From: Bifidobacterium breve
GTDB lineage: Bacteria; Actinomycetota; Acidimicrobiia; Acidimicrobiales; Ilumatobacteraceae
NCBI GenBank assembly: GCA_945896935.1
Contig: CAMDER010000119.1
Coordinates: forward strand, 1-5,625
Direction of reading: 5' to 3'
Length of the DNA stretch: 5,625 bases
In this document: piece by piece, positions 1 to 5,625 of the stretch
Position numbering within the stretch: position 1 is the stretch's first letter
Layout of the letters: each line of letters opens with the position of its first letter
Made by a program: the position numbers and the translations under genes
Notes under the pieces: generated by a model
Databases searched by the model: none
The model's input: the letters and a program-made list of their open reading frames with translations, nothing else
What the model was told of the DNA's origin: nothing

Positions 1-383
1 AAACAGGTGTCGCCACCCCAAGCCGGCACATCGACTGCCGACAAGATTGTGAAAGACGGTGGTTCGGCTTGGAATGAGAAATCTGAATGCCAGGCACCGC
101 CAAAATTGAATGCTGCACCCTCATCGGCTTCTTTGACGACCCGAATGACTTCGGGGAATTCATCCATTGTCGCGATAAACGGGACCTCTCCAAATGGCCC
201 AAGTCGGCTCGAGAAAGCGCTTTGTTGCGACGGATTCAGGGTCTGCCCCCGCACCACAAGCACCTCATGCTCGCACATCAGTGCCCGCAATTGGGCAAGA
301 TCGTCGCCATCGAGGTTCACCAGGTCTAATCCGTGGACCTCGGCCGCAAAAACTCCCGTGAGTGGTTGGGCTTCGATAGGCAT
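1..383 (-). CDS. TauD/TfdA-family Fe(II)/2-oxoglutarate-dependent dioxygenase (N-terminal part, cut by left edge)
   Basis: The reverse strand reads open from ATG at 383 to the window edge, giving 127 residues of a family that is usually about 280. The N-terminus has the family's opening pattern (GVFAAEVHGLDL, residues 10-21), then EVLVVRGQ at 40-47 and the first iron-binding pair in WHSDFSF, with His99 and Asp101. GGDT follows at 123-126. The distal His and the 2-oxoglutarate-binding Arg would lie outside the window. Members hydroxylate small acids such as taurine, sulfonates, 2,4-D or carnitine precursors, coupled to 2-oxoglutarate decarboxylation in the cytoplasm. The substrate cannot be told from this part. 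A TAGGGT hexamer sits six bases before ATG 383, and the spacer contains a weak GAGG, so the start is well placed but leaderless versus SD-led initiation is undecided. Family call firm, specific function open. Confidence 0.9.
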   Translation of the reverse strand, partial: MPIEAQPLTGVFAAEVHGLDLVNLDGDDLAQLRALMCEHEVLVVRGQTLNPSQQSAFSSRLGPFGEVPFIATMDEFPEVIRVVKEADEGAAFNFGGAWHSDFSFQAEPPSFTILSAVDVPAWGGDTC

Positions 384-389
384 ACCTCA

Positions 390-395
390 ACCCTA
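390..395 (-). promoter_or_regulatory. Putative -10 element of the TauD-like gene (leaderless type)
   Basis: On the minus strand TAGGGT (TANNNT form) is followed by six bases (TGAGGT) and then ATG 383. This spacing would place the transcript start at or next to the start codon. No good -35 hexamer is visible 16-18 bases upstream, which is common in actinobacteria. The spacer also contains GAGG, which could serve as a close Shine-Dalgarno instead. Prediction from pattern only. Confidence 0.45.
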
Positions 396-402
396 ACTGT
401 TC

Positions 403-408
403 TATGGT
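403..408 (+). promoter_or_regulatory. Putative -10 element of the 415-3311 operon (leaderless type)
   Basis: TATGGT is followed by six bases (TTAGCT) and ATG 415, the same hexamer-to-start spacing as the opposite gene. No Shine-Dalgarno lies between it and the ATG, so a leaderless mRNA is the natural reading. No recognisable -35 hexamer is seen. It lies only seven bases from the opposing -10, so the two promoters cannot easily be occupied by polymerase together. Confidence 0.5.
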
Positions 409-414
409 TTAGCT

Positions 415-912
415 ATGACAGCGTTAGAAATTCCAAGATTTGGCGAATTGCTCAGCCCATTTATTTCGCAGGTTCCCGACGGCACTCGACCGCGGTTCTT
501 GGCATTACTCGAACGAGGCGCCGCCAATCGTTATCGCTTGTGGGCCGAACAGCTTCCCGAACATGCGGCTGTTCTTTTTGAGTGCGCAGAAAGCGAAGAC
601 GAAATTGCGAATCGTATTGAAGGAGCATTTGCTCTCGACGAATCGTTACGCGATGAACTCATCGCCCCTCTCCCGCAAGCCACGCAGACCTACTACGACG
701 CATTTGCTCCATACGACGTTTGGGACCAACTTCGTATTCAGGCCAATGCCGAACGTCAGGGCGCTCATGCGTGGCGATCAATTGCTGCTCATCATCCCGA
801 TGCATATGTTGTTGAGGTCTTGCATTCGTGTTCGGCGCTCGAAGAGCTGAGCGCCGACGCGCTTGACGCACTGATTGCTGCACACGCACCGTCACACGCC
901 CCATCACACTGA
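415..912 (+). CDS. Hypothetical acidic protein, first gene of the operon
   Basis: A 165-residue protein that I do not recognise. It is rich in Ala, Glu, Leu and Asp, and looks largely alpha-helical and soluble: no signal peptide, no membrane segment and no obvious catalytic motif. The only cysteines are Cys57 and Cys139. Acidic stretches lie at 56-83 (ECAESEDE and after) and 143-151. A His-containing tail ends in a repeated APSH (158-161, 162-165), coded by a small tandem repeat next to the stop. I accept it as real because it has its own promoter-like hexamer at the right spacing before ATG 415, normal codon use, no better frame on either strand, and a close downstream gene in the same direction. 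It lies 36 bases before the MFS transporter and is probably cotranscribed with it. It could be a small regulator or scaffold, but nothing in the sequence shows that. Confidence 0.75.
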   Translation: MTALEIPRFGELLSPFISQVPDGTRPRFLALLERGAANRYRLWAEQLPEHAAVLFECAESEDEIANRIEGAFALDESLRDELIAPLPQATQTYYDAFAPYDVWDQLRIQANAERQGAHAWRSIAAHHPDAYVVEVLHSCSALEELSADALDALIAAHAPSHAPSH

Positions 913-926
913 CTACGTCACACTGA
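892..926 (+). repeat. Short imperfect direct repeat around the stop codon of the hypothetical gene
   Basis: TCACAC occurs at 892-897, 904-909 and 918-923, and the longer TCACACTGA occurs exactly at 904-912 and 918-926. The first two copies encode the duplicated APSH tail; TGA in the second is the stop codon. The last copy is in the intergenic gap and out of frame. Probably local slippage rather than a regulatory site. Confidence 0.5.
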
Positions 927-948
927 TCAAGAACTCAGAAATATCTCT

Positions 949-2121
949 ATGCCTCTGAAGCGACTCTTTCGTACGCTTCAATTCGCCACCCTTTTAATGT
1001 CGTCCACGTATGGCGTGATGTTCACGATGATGGACGATTATCGCGACAAGTACGGAATTAGCGAATCAGGACTTGGGCTGGTGCTCGCGGTCGGATTCTT
1101 TTCGGCATTCTTTAGCCAGATTTCTATTGCTCCACTGGCCGACCGTGGTCGCGCAAAAGTTTTAATGATGACAGGATTCTTGTTGGTCATCATCGGCTGT
1201 TTATTCATGGGCTTTGGTCAAAACTTTGCCCTACTGCTGATCGGCCGCCTACTGATGGGCATTGGTGGCGGCATGTCACTACCGGCGCTGCGAAAGATCG
1301 TGATTGTTTCTGATCCCGAAAATCTCGGCGGCAATATGGGCAAGTTGCTCAGTGTCGATATCGCCGGATTTGCACTCGGTCCGGTCATTTCAGTTTTGAC
1401 CGTTGACACCATTGGCATTGCGGCACCTTTCATCATCATTAGTGCGGCAGTTTTAGTCGTCACTGTTGTGCTGAGTCGAGTCGCCGTCCCCGAAACCGCC
1501 AAAGCCGATCGACCAAGCGAGCGCTTGGCATTTGATCTATTGAAAATTCCCGCAGTATCTGGAGCGATCTTGATTGGTGTTGCGCTCTTCCTCATGATCG
1601 GAACTTTCGATTCGTTGTGGTCGATCATGATGGACGATCTAGACGGACCCGAGTGGATGGCGAATGCGGGTGTCAGTCTCTTCGCGTTGCCAATGATTTT
1701 CCTCGGACCCATCGGTGGACGACTCGCACAAAATAAGGGTGCGTACCGCGTCGGCGCAATCGGCAGCATTTTTGGCGCTGGGTGCATGGCGATGTATGGC
1801 TTTCTACCCAGCCCGTATTTGATGATGGGTGTTTTCTTTTTGCATATTTTGAATGACGGGTTCACGATCACCAGTTCTGGAGTCGCAGTCAGCCAAGCGG
1901 CCCCAATTGAACGCCAAGCTGGTGCCCAAGGTTTGCTCGGCGGACTACAAACTCTCACTGGTGGAATCGCCGCCAGTTTCGCGGGTTGGAGCTACGACCA
2001 CTTGGGTCGCGGCCCAACTTTTTCAATCACCGCAATCGTGATGGTTATTTTGGTTCTCTTAGGTTTGGCACTTGCTGGCCCCGAACACCGCAGAGCGCCC
2101 AGCGCTGTGCCAACATCTTGA
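949..2121 (+). CDS. Major facilitator superfamily (MFS) transporter
   Basis: A 390-residue integral membrane protein of typical MFS length with about twelve hydrophobic segments in two halves. The loop after the second helix carries a motif-A-like PLADRGRAK (62-70), and the matching loop of the second half has GPIGGRLAQNKG (253-264). The fifth-helix region has GFALGP (140-145), resembling the glycine-proline motif C associated with exporters. A charged central loop (about 180-198) separates the halves. MFS proteins move small solutes using the proton gradient; direction and substrate cannot be assigned here. ATG 949 has no clear Shine-Dalgarno and no TANNNT at leaderless spacing, so expression probably depends on the upstream gene's transcript, 36 bases away. 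The stop is two bases before the Nudix start. It may export or import a compound handled by the neighbouring enzymes, which is inference. Confidence 0.93.
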   Translation: MPLKRLFRTLQFATLLMSSTYGVMFTMMDDYRDKYGISESGLGLVLAVGFFSAFFSQISIAPLADRGRAKVLMMTGFLLVIIGCLFMGFGQNFALLLIGRLLMGIGGGMSLPALRKIVIVSDPENLGGNMGKLLSVDIAGFALGPVISVLTVDTIGIAAPFIIISAAVLVVTVVLSRVAVPETAKADRPSERLAFDLLKIPAVSGAILIGVALFLMIGTFDSLWSIMMDDLDGPEWMANAGVSLFALPMIFLGPIGGRLAQNKGAYRVGAIGSIFGAGCMAMYGFLPSPYLMMGVFFLHILNDGFTITSSGVAVSQAAPIERQAGAQGLLGGLQTLTGGIAASFAGWSYDHLGRGPTFSITAIVMVILVLLGLALAGPEHRRAPSAVPTS

Positions 2122-2123
2122 TC

Positions 2124-2606
2124 ATGGGTTTGCGTGACGGTGACGGCTGGGTCTTTTGTAATTGTGGCTATCGCCATTGGGGACTTCATGGAGCCGCTGG
2201 ACTCTTAATGGTGCGCTTCGATATGGGCGAGCCGCATGTGTTGTTGCAGTTACGCGCCGCATGGACTCATGGTGGTGGCACCTGGGCGATTCCGGGCGGA
2301 GCGCTCGACTCGCACGAAGATTCAATCGAGGCCGCAATTCGCGAAGCATACGAAGAAGCCGGAATCGATCAGCAATTTTTAGACGTCAAAGATATCTATT
2401 CCGACAATCACGGCAACTGGCGATACGACACGGTGATTGCACACGTCACGGGCGATGTCGGTGCACATGAGGCCAACCACGAAAGCGACGAAGTTCGGTG
2501 GGTCGGAATCTCGACTGTTGAAGGATTTGATTTACACCCCGGCCTGCGCAGTTCGTGGCCACATGTATTGCCGAAGCTTGTTGCTTCTTTACCCAACGAA
2601 GGATGA
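2124..2606 (+). CDS. Nudix hydrolase with N-terminal Cys-rich motif
   Basis: A 160-residue protein with a complete Nudix box at residues 59-81: Gly59, Glu65, Arg73-Glu74, Glu77-Glu78, Gly80 and Ile81 fit G-x5-E-x7-REUxEExGU exactly. These bind the metal that cleaves a nucleoside diphosphate linked to another group X. WAIPGG (54-59) leads into the box as usual. The N-terminus DGDGWVFCNCGYRHWG (5-20) followed by GAAGLLMV (23-30) resembles a subgroup I know from actinobacterial annotations; Cys12, Cys14 and His18 could bind metal. Likely roles are nucleotide-pool cleaning (oxidised dNTPs) or hydrolysis of a nucleotide sugar or cofactor, but the substrate is unknown. I chose ATG 2124 because homology begins there; the frame is open further upstream inside the MFS gene. 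There is no Shine-Dalgarno, and the two-base gap suggests translational coupling. Confidence 0.93.
   Translation: MGLRDGDGWVFCNCGYRHWGLHGAAGLLMVRFDMGEPHVLLQLRAAWTHGGGTWAIPGGALDSHEDSIEAAIREAYEEAGIDQQFLDVKDIYSDNHGNWRYDTVIAHVTGDVGAHEANHESDEVRWVGISTVEGFDLHPGLRSSWPHVLPKLVASLPNEG
2598..2603 (+). promoter_or_regulatory. Strong ribosome binding site of the DLH-family gene
   Basis: GAAGGA with six bases to ATG 2610 is the best Shine-Dalgarno in the window. It lies inside the last codons of the Nudix gene, so the two genes share a message, and it fixes the start of the hydrolase. Confidence 0.7.
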
Positions 2607-2609
2607 ATT

Positions 2610-3311
2610 ATGGGACAGCACATCAGTTATGAATTAGAGGGCATCACCTACATCGGTTACCTTGCCCTTCCCGAAGGAAACGACAAAGCTCCCGGAGTGT
2701 TGGTGTGCCATGAAGGTCCCGGAATTTCCGAGAACACCTTCACTAAAGCCGATCGTTTAGCGGCCCTTGGCTTCGTTGCCTTCGCACTTGACTATCACGG
2801 CGGCGGCAAGATGGTTCCGCTTGAAGACATGATGACTAAATTGATGGCGCTCATTACTGCGCCTGATGAAACTGTGAAGCGTGCCAAGGCTGGTCTCAAT
2901 GTTTTGTTAAGCCAGCCGCGGGTTGATACATCGCGTATCGCTGCTATCGGTTATTGCTTCGGCGGAACGATGTGCCTTGAGCTCGCGCGCGCTGGGACCA
3001 ATCTGGCCGCAATCGTTGGATTTCATTCAGGTCTCAGCACATCAACCAAAGTTGTGACAGGCGCAATCACTTCTCAAGTCTTGGTGTGCATCGGCGCCGA
3101 TGACCCAATGATCCCGCCCGATCAACGCATTGCGTTCGAAAAGGAAATGACTGACGCGAAAGCCGACTGGCGCATGAATGTATACGGCGGCGCACAGCAC
3201 AGTTTCACCAACCCTGGAGCTGATGGTTCACGTCCCGGCATTTTGTATGACAAGAACGCCGACGAGCGTTCGTGGCAAGCCATGCGCGATATCTTCGCCG
3301 AAGTATTCTGA
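2610..3311 (+). CDS. Dienelactone hydrolase family protein (alpha/beta hydrolase)
   Basis: A 233-residue cytoplasmic alpha/beta hydrolase matching the usual DLH length (about 235). The nucleophile is cysteine in GYCFGG (Cys116), as in true carboxymethylenebutenolidase. Asp165 in GADDPMIP and His197 in GGAQHSF complete the triad, and Glu35 in CHEGPGI sits where the DLH glutamate holds the cysteine in its resting state. No signal peptide is present. The classic enzyme opens dienelactone in chlorocatechol breakdown, but the family is broad and no other chlorocatechol gene is in the window, so a general esterase or lactonase role is equally possible. It is the last gene of the plus-strand run, three bases after the Nudix stop and with its own good ribosome site. 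It converges on the FAH-family gene with 14 bases between stops and no clear terminator hairpin. Confidence 0.94.
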   Translation: MGQHISYELEGITYIGYLALPEGNDKAPGVLVCHEGPGISENTFTKADRLAALGFVAFALDYHGGGKMVPLEDMMTKLMALITAPDETVKRAKAGLNVLLSQPRVDTSRIAAIGYCFGGTMCLELARAGTNLAAIVGFHSGLSTSTKVVTGAITSQVLVCIGADDPMIPPDQRIAFEKEMTDAKADWRMNVYGGAQHSFTNPGADGSRPGILYDKNADERSWQAMRDIFAEVF

Positions 3312-3325
3312 ACTATTTAGATCGT

Positions 3326-4156
3326 TTACTTCTCAACGCACACATTGCGCAATGTGCCGATGACTTCGGCACCGCTGTCGATGATGTCGCCAGCTTTCAA
3401 GAACTGACCGCGTGCTGCGCCAACACCATCTGGCGTTCCCGTAAAAATGATGTCACCAGGTTCAAGAGTACAAATACTCGAGAGGTACGAAATCAAGAAC
3501 GGGATATTGAAAATGAGATCGGTTGTGCGCGCCTCTTGCATGCGTTGACCTGCAACGTCACACCAGATACCGATGTCGTCAGGGTTGCTGAACGAATCAA
3601 CCGACGCAATCACTGGGCCGATGGGGCCAAACGAGTCGAAGCTCTTGCCCAAGCTGAATTGCGGCGGCTTTCCGGTCATCTGCACCATGCGGTCGCTGAT
3701 GTCTTGACCAAGAGTGATTCCCGCAACATAGTTCCATGCGTCGGCTTCGGCGATGTCTTTGCCGCCCTTGCCCATGACAACAACGATTTCAACTTCCCAG
3801 TCAACTAATGGACCAGAGAGCACCACATCATCATGAGGACCAACCAAACACGATGGAAACTTGGTGAAAGTCAACGGAGCGGGTGGAACTTCCATTGCCG
3901 ACTCGCTCGCATGCGAACGATAATTCAGACCAATTGCGAAAACCTTCTTGGGGTTCGGCACACACACGCCAATCGGACCAGTAACTGGCGAACCTCCAGA
4001 ACGGGCTCTATCTTCAGCGGCATGCAGTTCAGCGAATCGTGCGATGGCGTTCATTGGATCGGCTAGAGATTCATCGCCAACAACTTTGGCCAGATCATGA
4101 AAAACGCCATCAACTTCGATAGCCGAACGATTATTGATATTGGTGAGACGAAACAT
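3326..4156 (-). CDS. Fumarylacetoacetate hydrolase (FAH) family protein
   Basis: A 276-residue single-domain FAH-family enzyme, close to the usual 280. Motifs in order are GLNYRSHA (76-83, with candidate catalytic His82), FTKFPSCLVGP (97-107), DWEVEIVVVMG (119-129), QDISDR (151-156), GKSFDSFGPIGP (170-181) and PGDIIFTGTPDGVG (233-246). Glu121, Glu123 and Asp152 form the expected Mg/Mn site, and Lys171 is the conserved lysine. Members hydrolyse or decarboxylate 2-oxo acids such as fumarylpyruvate, acylpyruvates, oxaloacetate or homoprotocatechuate-pathway intermediates; which one applies here cannot be read. The N-terminal 60 residues are the variable cap region. ATG 4156 is preceded by a weak GGA five bases upstream. 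The gene is transcribed alone, divergent from the PhyH-like gene (47 bases) and convergent with the DLH gene. Confidence 0.95.
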   Translation of the reverse strand: MFRLTNINNRSAIEVDGVFHDLAKVVGDESLADPMNAIARFAELHAAEDRARSGGSPVTGPIGVCVPNPKKVFAIGLNYRSHASESAMEVPPAPLTFTKFPSCLVGPHDDVVLSGPLVDWEVEIVVVMGKGGKDIAEADAWNYVAGITLGQDISDRMVQMTGKPPQFSLGKSFDSFGPIGPVIASVDSFSNPDDIGIWCDVAGQRMQEARTTDLIFNIPFLISYLSSICTLEPGDIIFTGTPDGVGAARGQFLKAGDIIDSGAEVIGTLRNVCVEK

Positions 4157-4174
4157 GATTTTCCGTTCTTGCAG

Positions 4175-4202
4175 ACAATAGAGACAGTGGTTACTCTAAC
4201 AA
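4175..4202 (-). promoter_or_regulatory. Weak sigma-70-like promoter candidate for the FAH-family gene
   Basis: Reading the minus strand, TTGTTA (4202-4197) and TATTGT (4180-4175) are 16 bases apart; each matches the consensus at four of six positions. A transcript would start near 4168, leaving a leader of about 12 bases containing the weak GGA site. It overlaps the opposite-strand promoter candidate almost completely. Pattern match only. Confidence 0.3.
4192..4197 (+). promoter_or_regulatory. Putative -10 element of the PhyH-like gene (leaderless, GTG start)
   Basis: TACTCT is followed by six bases (AACAAT) and GTG 4204, the same spacing as at the two starts near 383 and 415. There is no Shine-Dalgarno before the GTG. 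A poor TTGCAG lies 17 bases upstream (4169-4174). A leaderless message starting at the GTG is likely. Confidence 0.45.
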
Positions 4203-4203
4203 T

Positions 4204-5064
4204 GTGACTGTCATTCCGAGATTTGCTGCTAGTGCTGCCGCTGAAGACATCGCCCAAGCCCTTCAGACCGTCGGGTGCGTGATCATTGAAAACCTAGCCC
4301 CCGTTGAACTCGTCGACCAGATATTGGCCGAGATGGACCCGTACATCGATGCCACCCCATACGGAAGCGAGGACTTCACCGGTCTCACGACCAAACGAAC
4401 CGGTGCACTGCTGGCCCGTTCACGTGCGTCAGTAGATCTTGTGGCCCACCCACTCATTCTCGATATCACCCAAAAGATCCTTGGGCCGTACGCCGACACT
4501 TTTCAACTACATCTCACCCAGATCATCAATATCGGACCGGGGGGTCAAGCACAGGGACTGCACCGCGATCAGTGGTGCTTCAACATGTTCCCGTTTCCAC
4601 CAGAGATGGATGTTGAAGTTTCAACGATTTGGGCACTTGATGACTTCACCGAAGAGAACGGCGCAACTCGGGTTATCCCCAACAGCTTGACCGATCCACC
4701 TACGGCGATCAAAGATAACCATCGCACTGTCGGTGCCACGATGCCGAAAGGTTCAGTTGTGATCTACACCGGTCGCACCATTCATGGCGGAGGAGCAAAC
4801 AACTCCGATCGCATCAGGCGCGGTCTCAATGTTGATTACATCTTGGGCTGGCTGCGCCAAGAAGAAAACCAATATCTCTCGTGTCCACCTGAAATTGCAC
4901 GAACACTTCCCGCACATGTACAAAAGTTGGCTGGCTATTCACTTGGGGCGTACGCCTTGGGATATCAAGATGACATCCGTGACCCGTTCGCGGTACTGAA
5001 TGGTCACGAAGCTGGCTCATCATTTGGTGGACTCGATACCGCAATTCCGATAGTCAACAAGTAA
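4204..5064 (+). CDS. Phytanoyl-CoA dioxygenase (PhyH) family protein
   Basis: A 286-residue Fe(II)/2-oxoglutarate oxygenase. The first iron ligands are His120 and Asp122 in GLHRDQW (118-124); the distal ligand is His194 in GRTIHGGG (190-197). Arg205, eleven residues later, is placed to bind 2-oxoglutarate, as in PhyH. NGATRVIPNS (152-161) is the family's central loop signature. The C-terminal extension from about 212 includes RQEENQYL (218-225), seen in many bacterial members. Such enzymes hydroxylate lipids, natural products or small acids; the name does not imply phytanoyl-CoA as substrate. The start is GTG 4204: an ATG two bases earlier is followed at once by a stop, and the next in-frame Met (44) lies within the conserved fold. 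The acyltransferase gene follows after ten bases, so the two are probably cotranscribed. Confidence 0.94.
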   Translation: MTVIPRFAASAAAEDIAQALQTVGCVIIENLAPVELVDQILAEMDPYIDATPYGSEDFTGLTTKRTGALLARSRASVDLVAHPLILDITQKILGPYADTFQLHLTQIINIGPGGQAQGLHRDQWCFNMFPFPPEMDVEVSTIWALDDFTEENGATRVIPNSLTDPPTAIKDNHRTVGATMPKGSVVIYTGRTIHGGGANNSDRIRRGLNVDYILGWLRQEENQYLSCPPEIARTLPAHVQKLAGYSLGAYALGYQDDIRDPFAVLNGHEAGSSFGGLDTAIPIVNK

Positions 5065-5074
5065 CAATTGATTG

Positions 5075-5625
5075 ATGACTTTGCGAGACCCAATACGCGC
5101 TGATCATTCGGCGCCGTATTTACCCGGCCTCGACGGACTGAGGGCGCTCTCGGTACTCGTTGTCGTGGCCTTTCATAGCGGTGTCATTGATGGTGGCTGG
5201 ATCGGTGTTGACGTCTTCTTCGGTATTTCGGGTTTCTTAATCACTGGCCTCATGGTGGCTGAACATGAGCGAACTGGTGCTGTCGCTCTCGGCGCCTTTT
5301 GGATGCGTCGCATTCGTCGCTTGGTGCCGGCGCTTGTTGTTTTGCTCGGTCTCATTGCTCTGCTCGTTCAGTTCAACCAAGTTGAAGTCACCGCACGCAA
5401 CATCTGGGGCGCCCTCACTTACTCAACAAACTGGGTGCACATTTTTGGTGGCACCAGTTACTGGGATCATTTCGCAACACCAGACCCACTGCGGCACTTG
5501 TGGTCGCTCGCCATTGAAGAACAGTTTTATGTCGTGTGGCCCATCGTTGCGTGGTATGTCTTAAAGCGACGTCCACCATCAATGCTGGGAAAAGTTGCGT
5601 TGTTTGGCGCAGGCGTTTCGGCACT
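5075..5625 (+). CDS. Acyltransferase 3 family membrane protein (N-terminal part, cut by right edge)
   Basis: An open frame from ATG 5075 to the edge gives 183 residues of an OafA/YrhL-type acyltransferase whose membrane domain alone is usually about 350. YLPGLDGLRALSV (15-27) opens the family. Arg23 and His34 match the R-X10-H catalytic motif described for OafB-type proteins. Other marks are GVDVFFGISGFLIT (44-57; most relatives have V where Gly50 is), basic FWMRRIRRLVPAL (75-87) and WSLAIEEQFYVVWP (143-156). Hydrophobic stretches lie near 24-34, 43-60, 83-100, 150-163 and from 171. These proteins transfer acetyl or other acyl groups to sugars of surface polymers or to lipids across the membrane. 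Whether a periplasmic SGNH domain follows cannot be seen. There is no clear Shine-Dalgarno; the ten-base gap to the PhyH-like gene suggests a shared transcript. Confidence 0.93.
   Translation, partial: MTLRDPIRADHSAPYLPGLDGLRALSVLVVVAFHSGVIDGGWIGVDVFFGISGFLITGLMVAEHERTGAVALGAFWMRRIRRLVPALVVLLGLIALLVQFNQVEVTARNIWGALTYSTNWVHIFGGTSYWDHFATPDPLRHLWSLAIEEQFYVVWPIVAWYVLKRRPPSMLGKVALFGAGVSA

Noticed and set aside
7..396. Plus-strand open frames in the first 400 bases
   Set aside because: The minus strand here encodes clear TauD/TfdA motifs including His-x-Asp; the plus-strand frames are low-complexity shadows.
1218..1958. Long open frame on the minus strand (246 codons) opposite the MFS gene
   Set aside because: Its composition (runs of Pro, Ser, Thr, Met, Lys) is that of an antisense shadow of hydrophobic codons, with no domain motif, while the plus strand is a convincing transporter.
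1986..2123. N-terminal extension of the Nudix protein by 46 residues
   Set aside because: The extension overlaps the MFS gene's end, has no family similarity, and the known N-terminal motif begins just after ATG 2124.
3300..3332. Possible two-way terminator: GAAGTA at 3300-3305 and TACTTC at 3327-3332 around the convergent stops
   Set aside because: Only six pairs with a 21-base loop, no GC-rich stem and no T-run on either strand; too weak to call.
3272..3808. 178-codon plus-strand open frame over the end of the DLH gene and into the FAH-family gene
   Set aside because: It is antisense to a gene with complete FAH-family motifs and has no recognisable domain or ribosome site.
1..5625. tRNA, rRNA, CRISPR array, insertion sequence or riboswitch
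   Set aside because: Coding sequence fills nearly the whole window, gaps are under 50 bases, and no regular repeats, transposase motifs or terminal inverted repeats were seen.

Overview
The window is a compact bacterial segment with no intergenic gap above 50 bases, about eight protein genes, no RNA genes and no mobile element. Base composition looks near-balanced by eye. Two things point to an actinobacterium of moderate GC, perhaps an aquatic acidimicrobial lineage. One is the Nudix protein, whose N-terminal Cys-rich HWG/GAAGLL block I associate with actinobacterial homologues. The other is that three genes have a TANNNT hexamer exactly six bases before the start codon and two of these lack a Shine-Dalgarno, the leaderless arrangement common in that phylum. 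The taxonomic placement is an inference, not a proof.

Layout. At the left edge, on the minus strand, is the N-terminal half of a TauD/TfdA-type Fe(II)/2-oxoglutarate dioxygenase. A 31-base divergent promoter region separates it from a plus-strand run of four tightly spaced genes (415-3311): an unrecognised 165-residue acidic protein, a 12-helix-type MFS transporter, a Nudix hydrolase and a dienelactone-hydrolase-family enzyme. The gaps are 36, 2 and 3 bases, so this reads as one operon. It converges, with only 14 bases between stop codons, on a minus-strand fumarylacetoacetate-hydrolase-family gene (3326-4156). A second short divergent promoter region (47 bases) leads to a plus-strand phytanoyl-CoA-dioxygenase-family gene starting at GTG 4204. 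Ten bases after it comes an acyltransferase-3 membrane protein that runs off the right edge.

Function. Two unrelated-subfamily 2-oxoglutarate dioxygenases, an FAH-family hydrolase/decarboxylase, a DLH-family hydrolase and an exporter/importer lie together. That fits catabolism or modification of small organic acids or lipophilic compounds, but no substrate can be fixed from sequence, and the genes fall in at least four transcription units. All visible catalytic residues are present. I see no clear evidence of a previously undescribed system. The most noteworthy signals are the paired divergent leaderless promoters, the unknown first gene of the operon, and the cluster of oxygenases and hydrolases.
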